Below, one piece after another: positions 18,673 to 28,230 of a stretch of 64,000 bases of DNA (positions within the stretch are counted from its first letter, which is position 1; each line of letters begins with the position of its first letter). Source of the DNA: a gamma proteobacterium SS-5 (GTDB taxonomy: Bacteria > Pseudomonadota > Gammaproteobacteria > Chromatiales > Chromatiaceae); contig CP032508.2 of NCBI GenBank assembly GCA_009497875.2, forward strand, positions 3,364,001-3,428,000, given 5' to 3'. The notes beneath the pieces were generated by a model. It was not told the DNA's origin, searched no databases, and saw only the letters and a program-made list of their open reading frames with translations. Made by a program: the position numbers and the translations under genes.

Positions 18673-19938
18673 TTAAGTGCTGTAGTAAAACATCTCGCCC
18701 TTGCCGCAGGCATTCCAGACATCAACAACTAGGACTCCATGGCGCAGGCCTTGCATCAACTCAGGCCACTGGTCGATGAAGGTGCTGTGGTTCATGGCCA
18801 GAATAACCACATCAGCGCCTACAACGGCTGCCTTCGGATCCAAGTTGGCAAAGCGCTCAAAGCCACAATCCAGCATGGTGCTAGCAGGCAGATTAGGTTC
18901 ACTGACCCTAATCTGTCGCGGCACCTCTCGCAGCAGATAACGCAATAATTTTTGTATCAGACTATCCCGAATATCATCGCTGTCCCGCTTGAAGGTGAAG
19001 CCCAAGACTGCAACCCGCTTGTTGGTTATGCGCACCCGTTCACCAATCTGATCCACAATGGCCTTGGGCAAGGATTCATTGATACGCCATGCCGACGTAA
19101 ACAGATCTGACTGGGGGAACAACTCGCTGATCATGGCAAAATCTTTGCGCAGGCAGGGTCCACCGGTGAACCCCGGGGTAAACAGGATGGGGCGGGGATA
19201 ATCCTCGTTGGTGACTTCCAACAGGCGATAGATGTCTTCGCCGAATTCATTGGCCACCATGAAAAAGTAGTTCACCAGCGCGAAATAGACGTAGCGGCCG
19301 GTGTTGCAGAACAGCTTTACCAGTTCGGCACCACGAAAACTGACATGAAAGGTCTTGGCCGTCAGGCGAGTGAACAGGACCCGAGCCGATTGAAAGCTCT
19401 CATCGTCCTCGGCCCCAATGGGCTGCGGCAGCCGGCTCAACTCCTCCAGGGCCTTACCTTCGAGAATGCGTTCTGGCGCGAAGGTCAGCAGGAACTCGCG
19501 CCCCAACTGCCAGCCACGCTCGACCTCGATGCGATGACGGACGAATTCCGTCGTACCCACCGCAACTGTACTGCGCAGGATAATGGACTGGCCCGGCACC
19601 AGCACCGGAATCATCGCCTTCAACACTTCATTGACGTGACCCAGGTTCATCTCGATATGTTCGGAAAAAGGGGTGCCCACGGTAATGATGATCTTTTCCG
19701 CCCGGGCACAGTCAGCAATCCGATCACTGGTTTCAATGGCGCACCCCCGATCCAGCAATTCTTGGAACCCCTCTTCCTTGAAGGGCATCCGTCCCGAGTT
19801 AACGGGATCGAGAATGGTTCTGTCGCGATCCACCCCGAGGACACGCAACCCCTTTGAGGCAAACAGCAAGGCCAGCGGTAGGCCTACCCGGCCAATACCA
19901 ACAACCGCGACGTCAAAATCAAATATTGATGAACTCAT
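18673..19938 (-). CDS. UDP-sugar 6-dehydrogenase (UDP-glucose/UDP-HexNAc dehydrogenase family)
   Basis: Two-step NAD-dependent oxidation of a UDP-sugar C6 to the uronic acid is the family reaction. Seen are the N-terminal GIGRVG (14-19), the AELVKLFCNTGRY helix containing the family Lys208/Asn212, and the catalytic Cys262 in GGPCLRKD. Length (421) is normal. The sequence resembles the UDP-GlcNAc/ManNAc dehydrogenase (WbpA/WecC) side of the family more than Ugd, but I cannot separate them firmly. With the WbpB-, WbpE- and WbpD-like genes of the window it could start a diacetamido-uronic acid pathway. Confidence 0.88.
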   Translation of the reverse strand: MSSSIFDFDVAVVGIGRVGLPLALLFASKGLRVLGVDRDRTILDPVNSGRMPFKEEGFQELLDRGCAIETSDRIADCARAEKIIITVGTPFSEHIEMNLGHVNEVLKAMIPVLVPGQSIILRSTVAVGTTEFVRHRIEVERGWQLGREFLLTFAPERILEGKALEELSRLPQPIGAEDDESFQSARVLFTRLTAKTFHVSFRGAELVKLFCNTGRYVYFALVNYFFMVANEFGEDIYRLLEVTNEDYPRPILFTPGFTGGPCLRKDFAMISELFPQSDLFTSAWRINESLPKAIVDQIGERVRITNKRVAVLGFTFKRDSDDIRDSLIQKLLRYLLREVPRQIRVSEPNLPASTMLDCGFERFANLDPKAAVVGADVVILAMNHSTFIDQWPELMQGLRHGVLVVDVWNACGKGEMFYYST

Positions 19939-20054
19939 TGATCCAATCCGAAAATCTCAGGGAACAACACGCATCCAGGCCAACGGGGTGCTCACGGAGC
20001 AACGCAGCGCTTCAGGGCATGTTGTCACCACACGATCGACCGGGAATCATCCGA

Positions 20055-21944
20055 TCAGGGAAGTACAACCTGCCACATGGGCGCTTTCATATCGTACAGC
20101 GGCAAAATCGTGGCCCCGACGCCCCTCGACTGAAGAAACTCATGTATCTTGAGACCCGATGACTCTGCCGCGATCAAGATCAAATCCGGGCGCAAGGTTT
20201 CCAATTCGTGCGGGGCCGCAACGATCCAGTTTGCCACCCGTCTCCCGGCAATGCCCTGATCCATCAGCCCCACAAGGTTCAAGCCCGGATAATGCGCGAG
20301 CATCTTCAGTACCTGGTCAGCCATTTCCCCGCGTGCCCCGTAGATCAATAGGCGGTGGCCACTATACAGGCACTGCCGCAGCAATTCACCCAAGCGCGTC
20401 AGATAGTCGTCGCCGGGCAGCGGCAAGGCACGAGACGACTTGAGTTCAAAATCGTTCACCACGCGCCCGGTAAACTGAATTCGAAACGCCTGATCGTAAT
20501 GCCCAAGACAAGCGGCCAGCACCTCCCTCAGGCATTCGACTCGGATCAGCAGGTTGCACAGTGGGTAGAGATGGCCATCACTGCGTATCCAGGGCAACTC
20601 CTCGACCAAGGCGTCAAAAAAAGGTCCGCCGAGATGTTGCGGGTCCATCCGCTCAGAGAGTAGGACCCCCTTTATATCCTGCTTCTTTCGCTGAAGTACG
20701 TTGCCGTGCAGGCGATCGAGTTGCACGTAGCTGCGAACTCCCCACAGGTCAACCGATCGCCTTTCCCAGCCTGGCGGCATGATACTCCATTCCTGTCCAA
20801 GCACCGCCAGGGGCCCGGCGATGATCTGGCAAATATTGGACTCGAAGGCGATTGTCCCGGCCAACAGCGCGTCATACAGCGACTGCAGCTCCGACCTGTC
20901 GGCACAATAAAACGACTCTACCGACGGCGCATTCCCCGGTCGCCGGGTTCCAGTCTTGCGGAAAATGTGCTCGAGTCGGCGCTCGATGGCATGCTGTTCC
21001 CTGGCCTTGCGCGCCGCATTCCGACCCACACGATGGCGCTCCTTCCGGTCAGGAAGATAACGAGAAATCTTCTCTCCCAGGTCCTCAAGATCCCGATAAA
21101 AAACAATCTCCTCATTCTCCTCGAACAGGTCGGCCAGTTCCGGGTTTGCGTTGACGATCTGAAACAGGCCTGAACCTGCCACTTCAAAATGTCGCAACTT
21201 GGTCTGCCAGTCGAACACATCATCCGCGCTGAATCCCGGGTTGAAGAGTATGCGAGTACGACGATAGATCTCCTGCAGTTCGGCATGGGAGGGAAAGCCT
21301 TCATAGCACTCCTTGAGAACAGGATGTCGATCCCAGCCGTAGCCAAACAGGCTCAGCCGAACGTTTCGCTCCTGGCAGAGGTGATAGAGCCCCACCAACA
21401 ATCTCTGCCTGCTGTCTCCATCACGATAATAATGGCCCGGGGCCGCCTCATGCTCCAGATTAGTTCCAACAAAAACGACATCGTAGACCTCCTCACTGGG
21501 CTCTAGGAGGGGAAACCGTTGGGTGTTATAGCCCCAGGGCAGGTATGAGACATGCTCGACACCCGAAGCCAAGCGTCGCTCCACCCCACGGCGAGAGGGG
21601 GAAAAGATCCCGTCGTAGCGATGATCGTGCACCTGATTTTGCCGAAACCAAACCTCTGGATCGTCATCGGCATGAAAGGTCAAGACCTCTACCCCTTGCG
21701 CGCGGACCTGCTCGAAAAACCCGTCCGAGAAAAAGGGCTGAATGGCATCGGAATAGAAAAACATCTGCTGCGGCCGATGCTCCCCGAGAATGCGTAACAG
21801 GTACGCCTCGGCGAAAGCCTCCCCCTCGGAATTTAGCAGCGGCGAAACGTCAACAAACAGGGCCTCATAGCGGCTCCTGATGGGCTCTACCCAATGCCAG
21901 CGCACGTACTCAATGGCCAGTGCGCCCACCACGAGGATCTTCAT
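20055..21944 (-). CDS. CgeB-like glycosyltransferase with C-terminal Rossmann-like module
   Basis: This 629-residue protein has three parts. Residues 1-340 are a GT-B-like, CgeB/glycosyltransferase group 1 region (LTFHADDDPE; ILFNPGFSADDVFDWQTKLRHFEVAGSGLFQI). A middle region of about 170 residues is unrecognised. The C-terminus (about 525-629) is a Rossmann-like module with LLIYGARGEMADQVL and LRPDLILIAAES. The ATG at 21944 lies 7 bp from the stop of the FkbM gene upstream, so the two are probably co-transcribed. A paralogue with the same architecture is transcribed divergently at 23176. Donor and acceptor are unknown. Confidence 0.78.
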   Translation of the reverse strand: MKILVVGALAIEYVRWHWVEPIRSRYEALFVDVSPLLNSEGEAFAEAYLLRILGEHRPQQMFFYSDAIQPFFSDGFFEQVRAQGVEVLTFHADDDPEVWFRQNQVHDHRYDGIFSPSRRGVERRLASGVEHVSYLPWGYNTQRFPLLEPSEEVYDVVFVGTNLEHEAAPGHYYRDGDSRQRLLVGLYHLCQERNVRLSLFGYGWDRHPVLKECYEGFPSHAELQEIYRRTRILFNPGFSADDVFDWQTKLRHFEVAGSGLFQIVNANPELADLFEENEEIVFYRDLEDLGEKISRYLPDRKERHRVGRNAARKAREQHAIERRLEHIFRKTGTRRPGNAPSVESFYCADRSELQSLYDALLAGTIAFESNICQIIAGPLAVLGQEWSIMPPGWERRSVDLWGVRSYVQLDRLHGNVLQRKKQDIKGVLLSERMDPQHLGGPFFDALVEELPWIRSDGHLYPLCNLLIRVECLREVLAACLGHYDQAFRIQFTGRVVNDFELKSSRALPLPGDDYLTRLGELLRQCLYSGHRLLIYGARGEMADQVLKMLAHYPGLNLVGLMDQGIAGRRVANWIVAAPHELETLRPDLILIAAESSGLKIHEFLQSRGVGATILPLYDMKAPMWQVVLP

Positions 21945-21950
21945 CGGCGC

Positions 21951-23045
21951 TCACTCATCCAGGTCAGAAAACACGGCATACAGGACCGTTTCCGTGCCCT
22001 TCAGGCTATGCTGACCGACGAAATAGCAGTAGCCCGGCTGGATGGCGTCGATCTGTTGCTTGATCTCCCACAGGTGTTCCACCTGATGATAAATGGATAT
22101 CTGCAGTTTTGGCCTGAATTCGCGGATAGTCCCCGCCGCGCCAGCCAAAACCTGGGGCTCAGCGCCTTCCACATCGGACTTGATCAGGGACACCCGGTCC
22201 AAGCCCTCCTTCTCTACGAAGGAATCGAGTGAAACCACATGGATAAGGGACTCCCCGTGCTCGGTTATCTGATGGCAACCGGGCTCACTGTGCTCGGTAC
22301 TGAAACGAAGCTCGGCCCGCTTATCCCAAAGCCCCATCTTGACGGGAGCGACACGCTGCCCGATACCCGACGCCTGCAGCTTTTCGATCATCCAAGGATA
22401 ATTTTCCTCGCTGGGCTCGAAGGCATACACTTTGCCCTCGTCCCCCACAAAATCGGCGAACATCAGCGAGGTGTCTCCATTCATTGCCCCGACATCTATG
22501 ACCCGATCCCCTTCCTTGGCCCGCACCTGCGGATGGGCGTACTGCGGATAAGTCGAAAGAGACAGAAATCCGTAATCGCCCTTGCCGATTGAGTGAATCA
22601 GGGATGAAAAGACCCTCCGCGATTCGTCGTCGGCAAGCCCCACCAAAATGGAATCAATCTCATCTCGTACCTTCTCGTACACCCAGGGACGAAACTCAGC
22701 TGCGCCTGCCAGATTGGACCGAACACAGACCCGACCAATGGTGGTATCGAATCCCATGCGCCTCAATTGCATGAAAATTGAGTCGAAGTACATGCTGGAC
22801 ACAATGATTCGGCAGTCCCCGTAGCCAGACAAATCATGGGGCGACAAGACAGGCACCCCGTCCTTTTGCGTTCCCCACAATTGTTCGTTGTTATCCACGA
22901 AGGCCAGTACTTCGACACCGTAATACTCCAGGAGGGCTTTGACCTTGCTGCCCAGGAGCCCGGCCCCAAACAAAACGGCCCTGCGAAAAGTGACAGGGCC
23001 ATCGGGGAGCCACAGATAATGATTGGAAAGGGCATGCAAACTCAA
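21951..23045 (-). CDS. FkbM-family methyltransferase with N-terminal Rossmann-like module
   Basis: The C-terminal two thirds is an FkbM SAM-dependent methyltransferase: VIDVGAMNGDTS for SAM binding, then VYAFEPSEENY and SLIKSDVEGAEPQVL, the family signature. Residues 20-110 are a distinct domain with AVLFGAGLLGSKV and VLAFVDNNEQLWG, close to other small Rossmann modules in the island. No ATG is available; TTG at 23045 has a GAGGA eight bases upstream and is used as start. FkbM enzymes usually methylate sugar hydroxyls. The first bases lie opposite the leader of the divergent glycosyltransferase gene. Confidence 0.82.
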   Translation of the reverse strand: MSLHALSNHYLWLPDGPVTFRRAVLFGAGLLGSKVKALLEYYGVEVLAFVDNNEQLWGTQKDGVPVLSPHDLSGYGDCRIIVSSMYFDSIFMQLRRMGFDTTIGRVCVRSNLAGAAEFRPWVYEKVRDEIDSILVGLADDESRRVFSSLIHSIGKGDYGFLSLSTYPQYAHPQVRAKEGDRVIDVGAMNGDTSLMFADFVGDEGKVYAFEPSEENYPWMIEKLQASGIGQRVAPVKMGLWDKRAELRFSTEHSEPGCHQITEHGESLIHVVSLDSFVEKEGLDRVSLIKSDVEGAEPQVLAGAAGTIREFRPKLQISIYHQVEHLWEIKQQIDAIQPGYCYFVGQHSLKGTETVLYAVFSDLDE

Positions 23046-23175
23046 TGGGTTGATCCTCAGAAGAACAAGGGGTGCGATGGCGGATGCACCCAGAATGCCT
23101 AGAACCCGTTCAGTTGTTCACAGGCTACCGAATCCATTAGACTCGACGCCCATTCAGTCAGCACCGGATTCTCTC

Positions 23176-25104
23176 ATGAAGATCCTTGTCATCGGTAACT
23201 TCAGCTCCGCCTACGTTGAGCAAAGTTGGGGAGCACCTCTTCGCAAGCGCCGCAACACGCAGGTAGTGGACATTATCCCCCTGCTTTCCCAAGGATTTCA
23301 GCATGGCGAGAGCGCCGAAGGCTATGTCCTTTCGCTGTTGCGCCAGGGCGACTTTGATCTCTTCTTCTTCTATTCGGACGGCATTCAGACCCTGTTCCCA
23401 GAGTCTTTTTTCGACGCCGTTCGCGCAATCCGGGTCCCGATACTGACGTTCCATGCCGATGACGAACCGGAAAAGCAGTTCGAGCTCAATAGCCGCCACG
23501 ACGCACGCTTCGATATCATCGCTAGCTGCTCGGCCCGGGCGCACGCGCGGCGAGCCCGTGCGTCTTCTTCCCACTCCCTGTATCTACCCTGGGGGTTCAA
23601 TCCCGACAATTTCTATCCGGTCCCGACATCGGGATACGACTACGATCTCGTCTTCATCGGCAAGCACAAGGTCGGCGGCAAAAACGCCCCCACCAATGAG
23701 GACGGGATTGAACGCCAGCAGATCCTGGTGGAACTCAAGGAGTTTGCCGATCGGGCAGGTATCCGCTTCGCCGTGTTCGGCATGGACTGGGATCAGCACC
23801 CCATCCTCAAAGAAGTCGACGGAGGCGCCCTGAACCACGACGAAATGCTGTCGGTCTATGGTCGCAGCAAACTGGTCTTCAACCCCGGCTGGTCATTCGA
23901 TAGCGGCGTCCACAACTACCAAATCAAGCTCAGGCATTTCGAGGTGGCGGGCTGCCGGGCCTGCCAGATCACCAATCACAATCCCGAACTGGCCGAGCTG
24001 TTTCGCCCCAACGAGGAAGTCCTTTTCTACCGGGATCTGGAGTCTCTCAAAGACACGATCCTGCACTACCTGCAAGCGGACGAGACTCGGGAGGCCATCG
24101 CCGAGGCGGGGTATCTCCGGGCCCTGCGGGAACACACCATGGGACATCGGCTCGATGATCTATTCGAGGAATGCGCCAGACTCTTCCCGCCCAGCGCCAG
24201 CCCCCTCCAAACCACCCCCCAGGTCATACGGGTGATCGTGGGAGCCTGCGCGCCCGGCAATCCCCATGCCCGAGATTGCCTCCAGATCGAGCGGATGGAT
24301 GATCTATTCAGGCCCGATATCGCCGAACAGCTTCCAAACGGCGGCTACGTCCACCTCATCTCGGGTACGATACTACCGCTGATTCGCACCACCGACTATG
24401 GTTCTGTCCTGCCCATGCTCGCCCGCTGCAAGGCACCGATCACCCACTGTGACAGCTTGCTGAGACTGCCGCCACTGGGTAAGAACCCGGTCCAGGTCGA
24501 CCGAGGAAATTTCAACGGAAGCACACTAAATCAGGCACGCTCGCTTGGTTTGCCCCCTTCGATCGGGGCTTATTTTGAGGAAATGGTCATCTCGGGGCGG
24601 AACTATTTCCAGATCAACCTGCTGTTTGCCGCGCATCTGTTCAAATCGGCAGCGCCAGACCCATTGGACAGTCTTGACCGAAATGACATCTACGAGAGCC
24701 AGCGGCTCATCTGTGATCTGGACATTCCTCAGCGGGGCCCTGCGTTCAAAACTTGCCTGAACCAGCGGCTTGCCGATGCTTTCTGCGCCATCGAACAACT
24801 GGAGCTCAAATATGTCGTCTGGGGGGCGGCGGGAGAGATGTCCATTATCCTGCCCTGCTGGATAGACGACCACCCCAGCGGATTTCTTGGTTACCTGGAT
24901 CGATCCCTGGCGGGACAATCCAAGGGGGGACACATCATTCATTCACCCGAGAGATTGGACGAACTGCAGCCCGACCTGGTGTTCATCGCCGCCACCATAT
25001 CGGGGCCCACCATCTTCGAGTCCATGCGCGATCAGCGGGCCCGATATCTGCTGCTGCCGCTATACGATCTGAACCATCGCAACTGGTTTTGCGGATTCAG
25101 TTGA
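23176..25104 (+). CDS. CgeB-like glycosyltransferase with C-terminal Rossmann-like module (paralogue of the 20055 gene)
   Basis: Like its divergent neighbour it begins MKILVIGNFSSAYVE, continues through a CgeB/GT-B-like region (LTFHADDEPE; LVFNPGWSFDSGVHNYQIKLRHFEVAGCR), an unrecognised middle, and a C-terminal module with VVWGAAGEMSIIL and LQPDLVFIAATISG. An in-frame ATG at 23023 would add 51 residues but would overlap the FkbM gene; MKILV at 23176 aligns with the paralogue's start and is chosen, giving 642 residues. It converges with the radical SAM gene, only 16 bp separating the stops. The 130-bp divergent spacer to FkbM probably holds both promoters. Confidence 0.78.
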   Translation: MKILVIGNFSSAYVEQSWGAPLRKRRNTQVVDIIPLLSQGFQHGESAEGYVLSLLRQGDFDLFFFYSDGIQTLFPESFFDAVRAIRVPILTFHADDEPEKQFELNSRHDARFDIIASCSARAHARRARASSSHSLYLPWGFNPDNFYPVPTSGYDYDLVFIGKHKVGGKNAPTNEDGIERQQILVELKEFADRAGIRFAVFGMDWDQHPILKEVDGGALNHDEMLSVYGRSKLVFNPGWSFDSGVHNYQIKLRHFEVAGCRACQITNHNPELAELFRPNEEVLFYRDLESLKDTILHYLQADETREAIAEAGYLRALREHTMGHRLDDLFEECARLFPPSASPLQTTPQVIRVIVGACAPGNPHARDCLQIERMDDLFRPDIAEQLPNGGYVHLISGTILPLIRTTDYGSVLPMLARCKAPITHCDSLLRLPPLGKNPVQVDRGNFNGSTLNQARSLGLPPSIGAYFEEMVISGRNYFQINLLFAAHLFKSAAPDPLDSLDRNDIYESQRLICDLDIPQRGPAFKTCLNQRLADAFCAIEQLELKYVVWGAAGEMSIILPCWIDDHPSGFLGYLDRSLAGQSKGGHIIHSPERLDELQPDLVFIAATISGPTIFESMRDQRARYLLLPLYDLNHRNWFCGFS

Positions 25105-25120
25105 TTCGGCAGGGCTCCTC

Positions 25121-26878
25121 CTAAGCCGCCGCCGTCTCCCTCTTGTAGCAATCCAGGATCCCGTCGGCTGCCACATCGCACTCCCGGGCCAGATTCCACA
25201 TGGACTCCCGAGTGCAGGCATTTCTCGGGGTAAGAACCACGAAAGCACCTGGCCTCAGGATATCCTGAGGCTTGCGCACCGTCTTCCCCAACACCTCGCG
25301 TCCGGCCCACGCGTAGTCCAGTAACTCAACCCCCGGCTCGGCCAACAACGGGTGAAGATCGGGGAAGGTCTCCAGCATCAAAGCGAAGTCCGTACCCAGC
25401 CCCCAGATCATGACCGGAGCCCCCCGCCCCGCCCGTTCCCGGATCGAGTCTAAGATCCGTTGCCAGGCTTGATGAAGCCGACTATCCACCTTGGCCAGGC
25501 GGCCAAAATTCACGCTGCGGTGCACCGCCGCCTCCACATCCGGCATCCCCATATTGCGAATCTTTTCGGCACCATCACCACCCCAATCATAACTGGGGTC
25601 CGAGGTGGCACCATCGTAGCGTTCCAAGTGGCTCTGCTGGGCCAGGGTGGCCAGGGGCGTGCCCTCCAGGGTAGCGGTACCCGATTCCTGCAGCGAATCC
25701 AGAGGGAGCGAGGCAATGAAGCGTTTGGTATCGAGCATCTGCTCCGAGGTTTCGCCAGGCAACCCGTAGGTGAAGGTGCCATGTACCTTGAGACCTATGC
25801 TACTAAGGAAATCCGTTGTTTCCCGCGCCTTTTCAAGATCAAGACGCTTGTTGACAATATGATCCAGCACCCACTGATTGCCACTCTCGTAACCGATCTT
25901 GACCTTATAGCAGCCGCTCTCCTTCATGGCCACCCAGGTATCTTGCTTGATGGTGTCGGCCCGGCACATGGCGGCCCAGGGCAGGCCGATTCGCTCCATG
26001 ACCTCACAGATACCCAGCACATGACGATCGCCCAAATTGAAGGTATCGTCATCGAAATAGAGCGTCTTGAAGCCAAAGCGATCCACATATTCCCGAATGT
26101 AGGCCTCCATGTAATCGGCGCTGTAATGGCGCACCGAACGTCGACCCGCTCCATCGGGATCATTCCCTGTCATCACTGCGGGCCAGACACAAAAAATACA
26201 CTTATACGGACAGCCTCGGCTAGACCAGAGCTGGAATTCCGGCGGCTCATAGCCCCCTGAACGGGAAATTCCGTCGTAGTAGCGCGGGGCCAGGGTATTG
26301 TCCATGTAGGGAAAGGGGGCAGAGTTCATCTCCTCCAGACTGAGCAGATCGTTTTCGAGCAGGCCGGTGGCCCCCTCAATCACCTTCTGGGCCCCCTTCT
26401 CGTATTCGCCCTTGATCGCGGCGACGATAGGCACCTCTTCGAGAAGGGCCTCCCCCTTGGTGGTGATTGGCCCCACCAGGACCAGGCGTGATCGAGGCGC
26501 CAGTTGGTGAATTCGATGGACAATCTCCTGGTCGTGATCCCAGGAAGAGGAGGCGCTTTCCACAAAAATATAATCGAAACTGCTCTCTGAAAGGAACCGG
26601 TAGTAACTCTCGTAGGACTCACGTAGCGCAATGGAATCCCTGAACACCACATCGGCGCCGGTTTTCCGCTCCACCCAACTGGCCGCGTAGCCCATGAAAA
26701 AGGGATAGGGCAGATAGCTGCCAAAGATAAAGTCATCCGGTCTCGATGGAGTTGGAATGGTATGGGGCCAGCGTGAGCCGGCGCGCACGCCGGCATACCA
26801 GTCAATGCCTATTTCCGTATGCCGGTTGTTTGCTTCGCGCTTCTTCCACCAAGGTGGGTTTGAAAAAAGAACGTTCAT
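25121..26878 (-). CDS. B12-binding-type radical SAM protein with C-terminal Rossmann-like module
   Basis: A 585-residue protein of the B12-binding/radical SAM type. Residues 1-190 resemble the cobalamin-binding Rossmann domain but lack an obvious DXHXXG, so B12 binding is doubtful. The radical SAM motif CPYKCIFC (CX3CX2C) sits near 240, followed by an elongator-type TIM barrel (YFDDDTFNLGDRH; GLKVHGTFTYGLPGET). Residues about 475-585 form a separate module with VMIWGLGTDFALML. Family members catalyse methylations, cyclisations or rearrangements on varied substrates; here a glycan or sugar is likely by context. The start ATG (MNVLFSNPPWWKK) is typical of the family. Confidence 0.8.
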   Translation of the reverse strand: MNVLFSNPPWWKKREANNRHTEIGIDWYAGVRAGSRWPHTIPTPSRPDDFIFGSYLPYPFFMGYAASWVERKTGADVVFRDSIALRESYESYYRFLSESSFDYIFVESASSSWDHDQEIVHRIHQLAPRSRLVLVGPITTKGEALLEEVPIVAAIKGEYEKGAQKVIEGATGLLENDLLSLEEMNSAPFPYMDNTLAPRYYDGISRSGGYEPPEFQLWSSRGCPYKCIFCVWPAVMTGNDPDGAGRRSVRHYSADYMEAYIREYVDRFGFKTLYFDDDTFNLGDRHVLGICEVMERIGLPWAAMCRADTIKQDTWVAMKESGCYKVKIGYESGNQWVLDHIVNKRLDLEKARETTDFLSSIGLKVHGTFTYGLPGETSEQMLDTKRFIASLPLDSLQESGTATLEGTPLATLAQQSHLERYDGATSDPSYDWGGDGAEKIRNMGMPDVEAAVHRSVNFGRLAKVDSRLHQAWQRILDSIRERAGRGAPVMIWGLGTDFALMLETFPDLHPLLAEPGVELLDYAWAGREVLGKTVRKPQDILRPGAFVVLTPRNACTRESMWNLARECDVAADGILDCYKRETAAA

Positions 26879-26949
26879 CGGTTCCCCTGCTTCTGTTCAG
26901 TATTTACCGAGCGAAATGCCTTCGATAAGGCGTCGGCCCCCCCCATGCT

Positions 26950-28230
26950 TCACGGGACCAACCGTCGCACCAACTCCAACATTCCCTTGCACGCATCATC
27001 TCCCACAGCCGAATAGATCCGCTTCAGGTAATCATTTCGAGCCGGTTCAGTCCACCCTCGCCCCTCTCCGCGCAGCAAGGTTTCCAGTCGCGGCAGATCC
27101 GCCTCGCCAGCAATTGGTTCTGCCACACCTTCCTCTGCGTACGAACGTCCGTAGCAAACGGAGCTGAAATTGATCTCAGCCAAGGGCTTGCCCAAGACCA
27201 GCGCATCCAAACCTGCCGAAGAATCCAGCACCAAAGCAACGTCGCATGCCAACAGCCATTCCCTTGCCACGCCCTGTACAACACTGACCATGCGGCCCGA
27301 GAACTCGAGATCGCGAAAGCCTTTGATCACCTCGAACGATTCGCGCGGATGCCACTTGGCAACAAGGCGGACCGACTTTCCTCCGATCTCCAGGCCGGCC
27401 AGATAGTCGGCGATGAGACGCAGTGGAATGGCTTCAGCATAGCTCGCGTAGGGGTTGGGCAGGAGAAGCAACACCAGCGCCTGTTCCACATCCAAACCCA
27501 GTTGCTCACGGGCTGATCGGCATAGCTCGAGAGACTCCGGAGATCCAGCTGACAAAAGCCTTTCGACGCATAGATCGCCGATTGGCCACAGGCACCCGGC
27601 TGCGTCCGGGGCCTCCGCCGTGATCGCCTCCCGTGCTGCCTCGCCCCACAGAGCAACATCGGAAAACTCGGCCATCACCCGGTACTTGGCCCGATCCGTT
27701 TCGCTGCAGTGATAATGGCCTTCCTGGAACGTCAGGGCTGGGACAGCGGCCAAAGCGGCGCGGCGCGCCATGAGCTTGATCCAGAAATTGGCCTCGTGCA
27801 GCCCCAGCACAATATCGGGCGTCTCTTGCTCGATGACCTGCGCCATCAACCGATCACACTCCACCAGATCGATCACGGCCGAGGAAAACCAGCCCCGGTC
27901 TATGCCCGTGAAGAGATCGAGAATAGCCTTATCATCCGCTTCATCCAGTAAACCTTCGAGATCATCGAGGGCGTCTTCACTCTGCGCTGTGGATGAAGCG
28001 GTACGGTAATCGTAAAGGTGGCGATAATTGATTCCGATCTCATCCAAACCCGGCTCGAAGCAGGCGCTGTTTCCCTCCCCAAGGGAAGGCACATTACGTG
28101 CTGTCAGATAGATTATCTCCATGCCGCAGTCTTCCAGGGCGGCTAGGACGGGCCTCAAGCGATGGACATGATGAGGCAACCCCAGAAACACCAGTGCGCG
28201 CTTTCCGCGAAATGAGGGGAGACCGGTCAC
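26950..28230 (-). CDS. GT-B fold glycosyltransferase-like protein
   Basis: The 426-residue protein has an N-terminal Rossmann half (ALVFLGLPHHVHRLRPVL) and a C-terminal half with VAKWHPRESFEV and then LVLDSSAGLDALVLGKPLAEI, the pattern of surface-polysaccharide GT-B enzymes related to CDP-glycerol transferases and UDP-GlcNAc 2-epimerase-like folds. No membrane segment is seen. Its start overlaps the stop of the upstream gene by 4 bp, which implies translational coupling. Donor and acceptor are unknown. Confidence 0.7.
   Translation of the reverse strand: MTGLPSFRGKRALVFLGLPHHVHRLRPVLAALEDCGMEIIYLTARNVPSLGEGNSACFEPGLDEIGINYRHLYDYRTASSTAQSEDALDDLEGLLDEADDKAILDLFTGIDRGWFSSAVIDLVECDRLMAQVIEQETPDIVLGLHEANFWIKLMARRAALAAVPALTFQEGHYHCSETDRAKYRVMAEFSDVALWGEAAREAITAEAPDAAGCLWPIGDLCVERLLSAGSPESLELCRSAREQLGLDVEQALVLLLLPNPYASYAEAIPLRLIADYLAGLEIGGKSVRLVAKWHPRESFEVIKGFRDLEFSGRMVSVVQGVAREWLLACDVALVLDSSAGLDALVLGKPLAEINFSSVCYGRSYAEEGVAEPIAGEADLPRLETLLRGEGRGWTEPARNDYLKRIYSAVGDDACKGMLELVRRLVP

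Noticed and set aside
23023-23175. 51-residue N-terminal extension of the plus-strand transferase
   Set aside because: It overlaps FkbM, is basic and low-similarity, while MKILVIGNF aligns with the paralogue's start.
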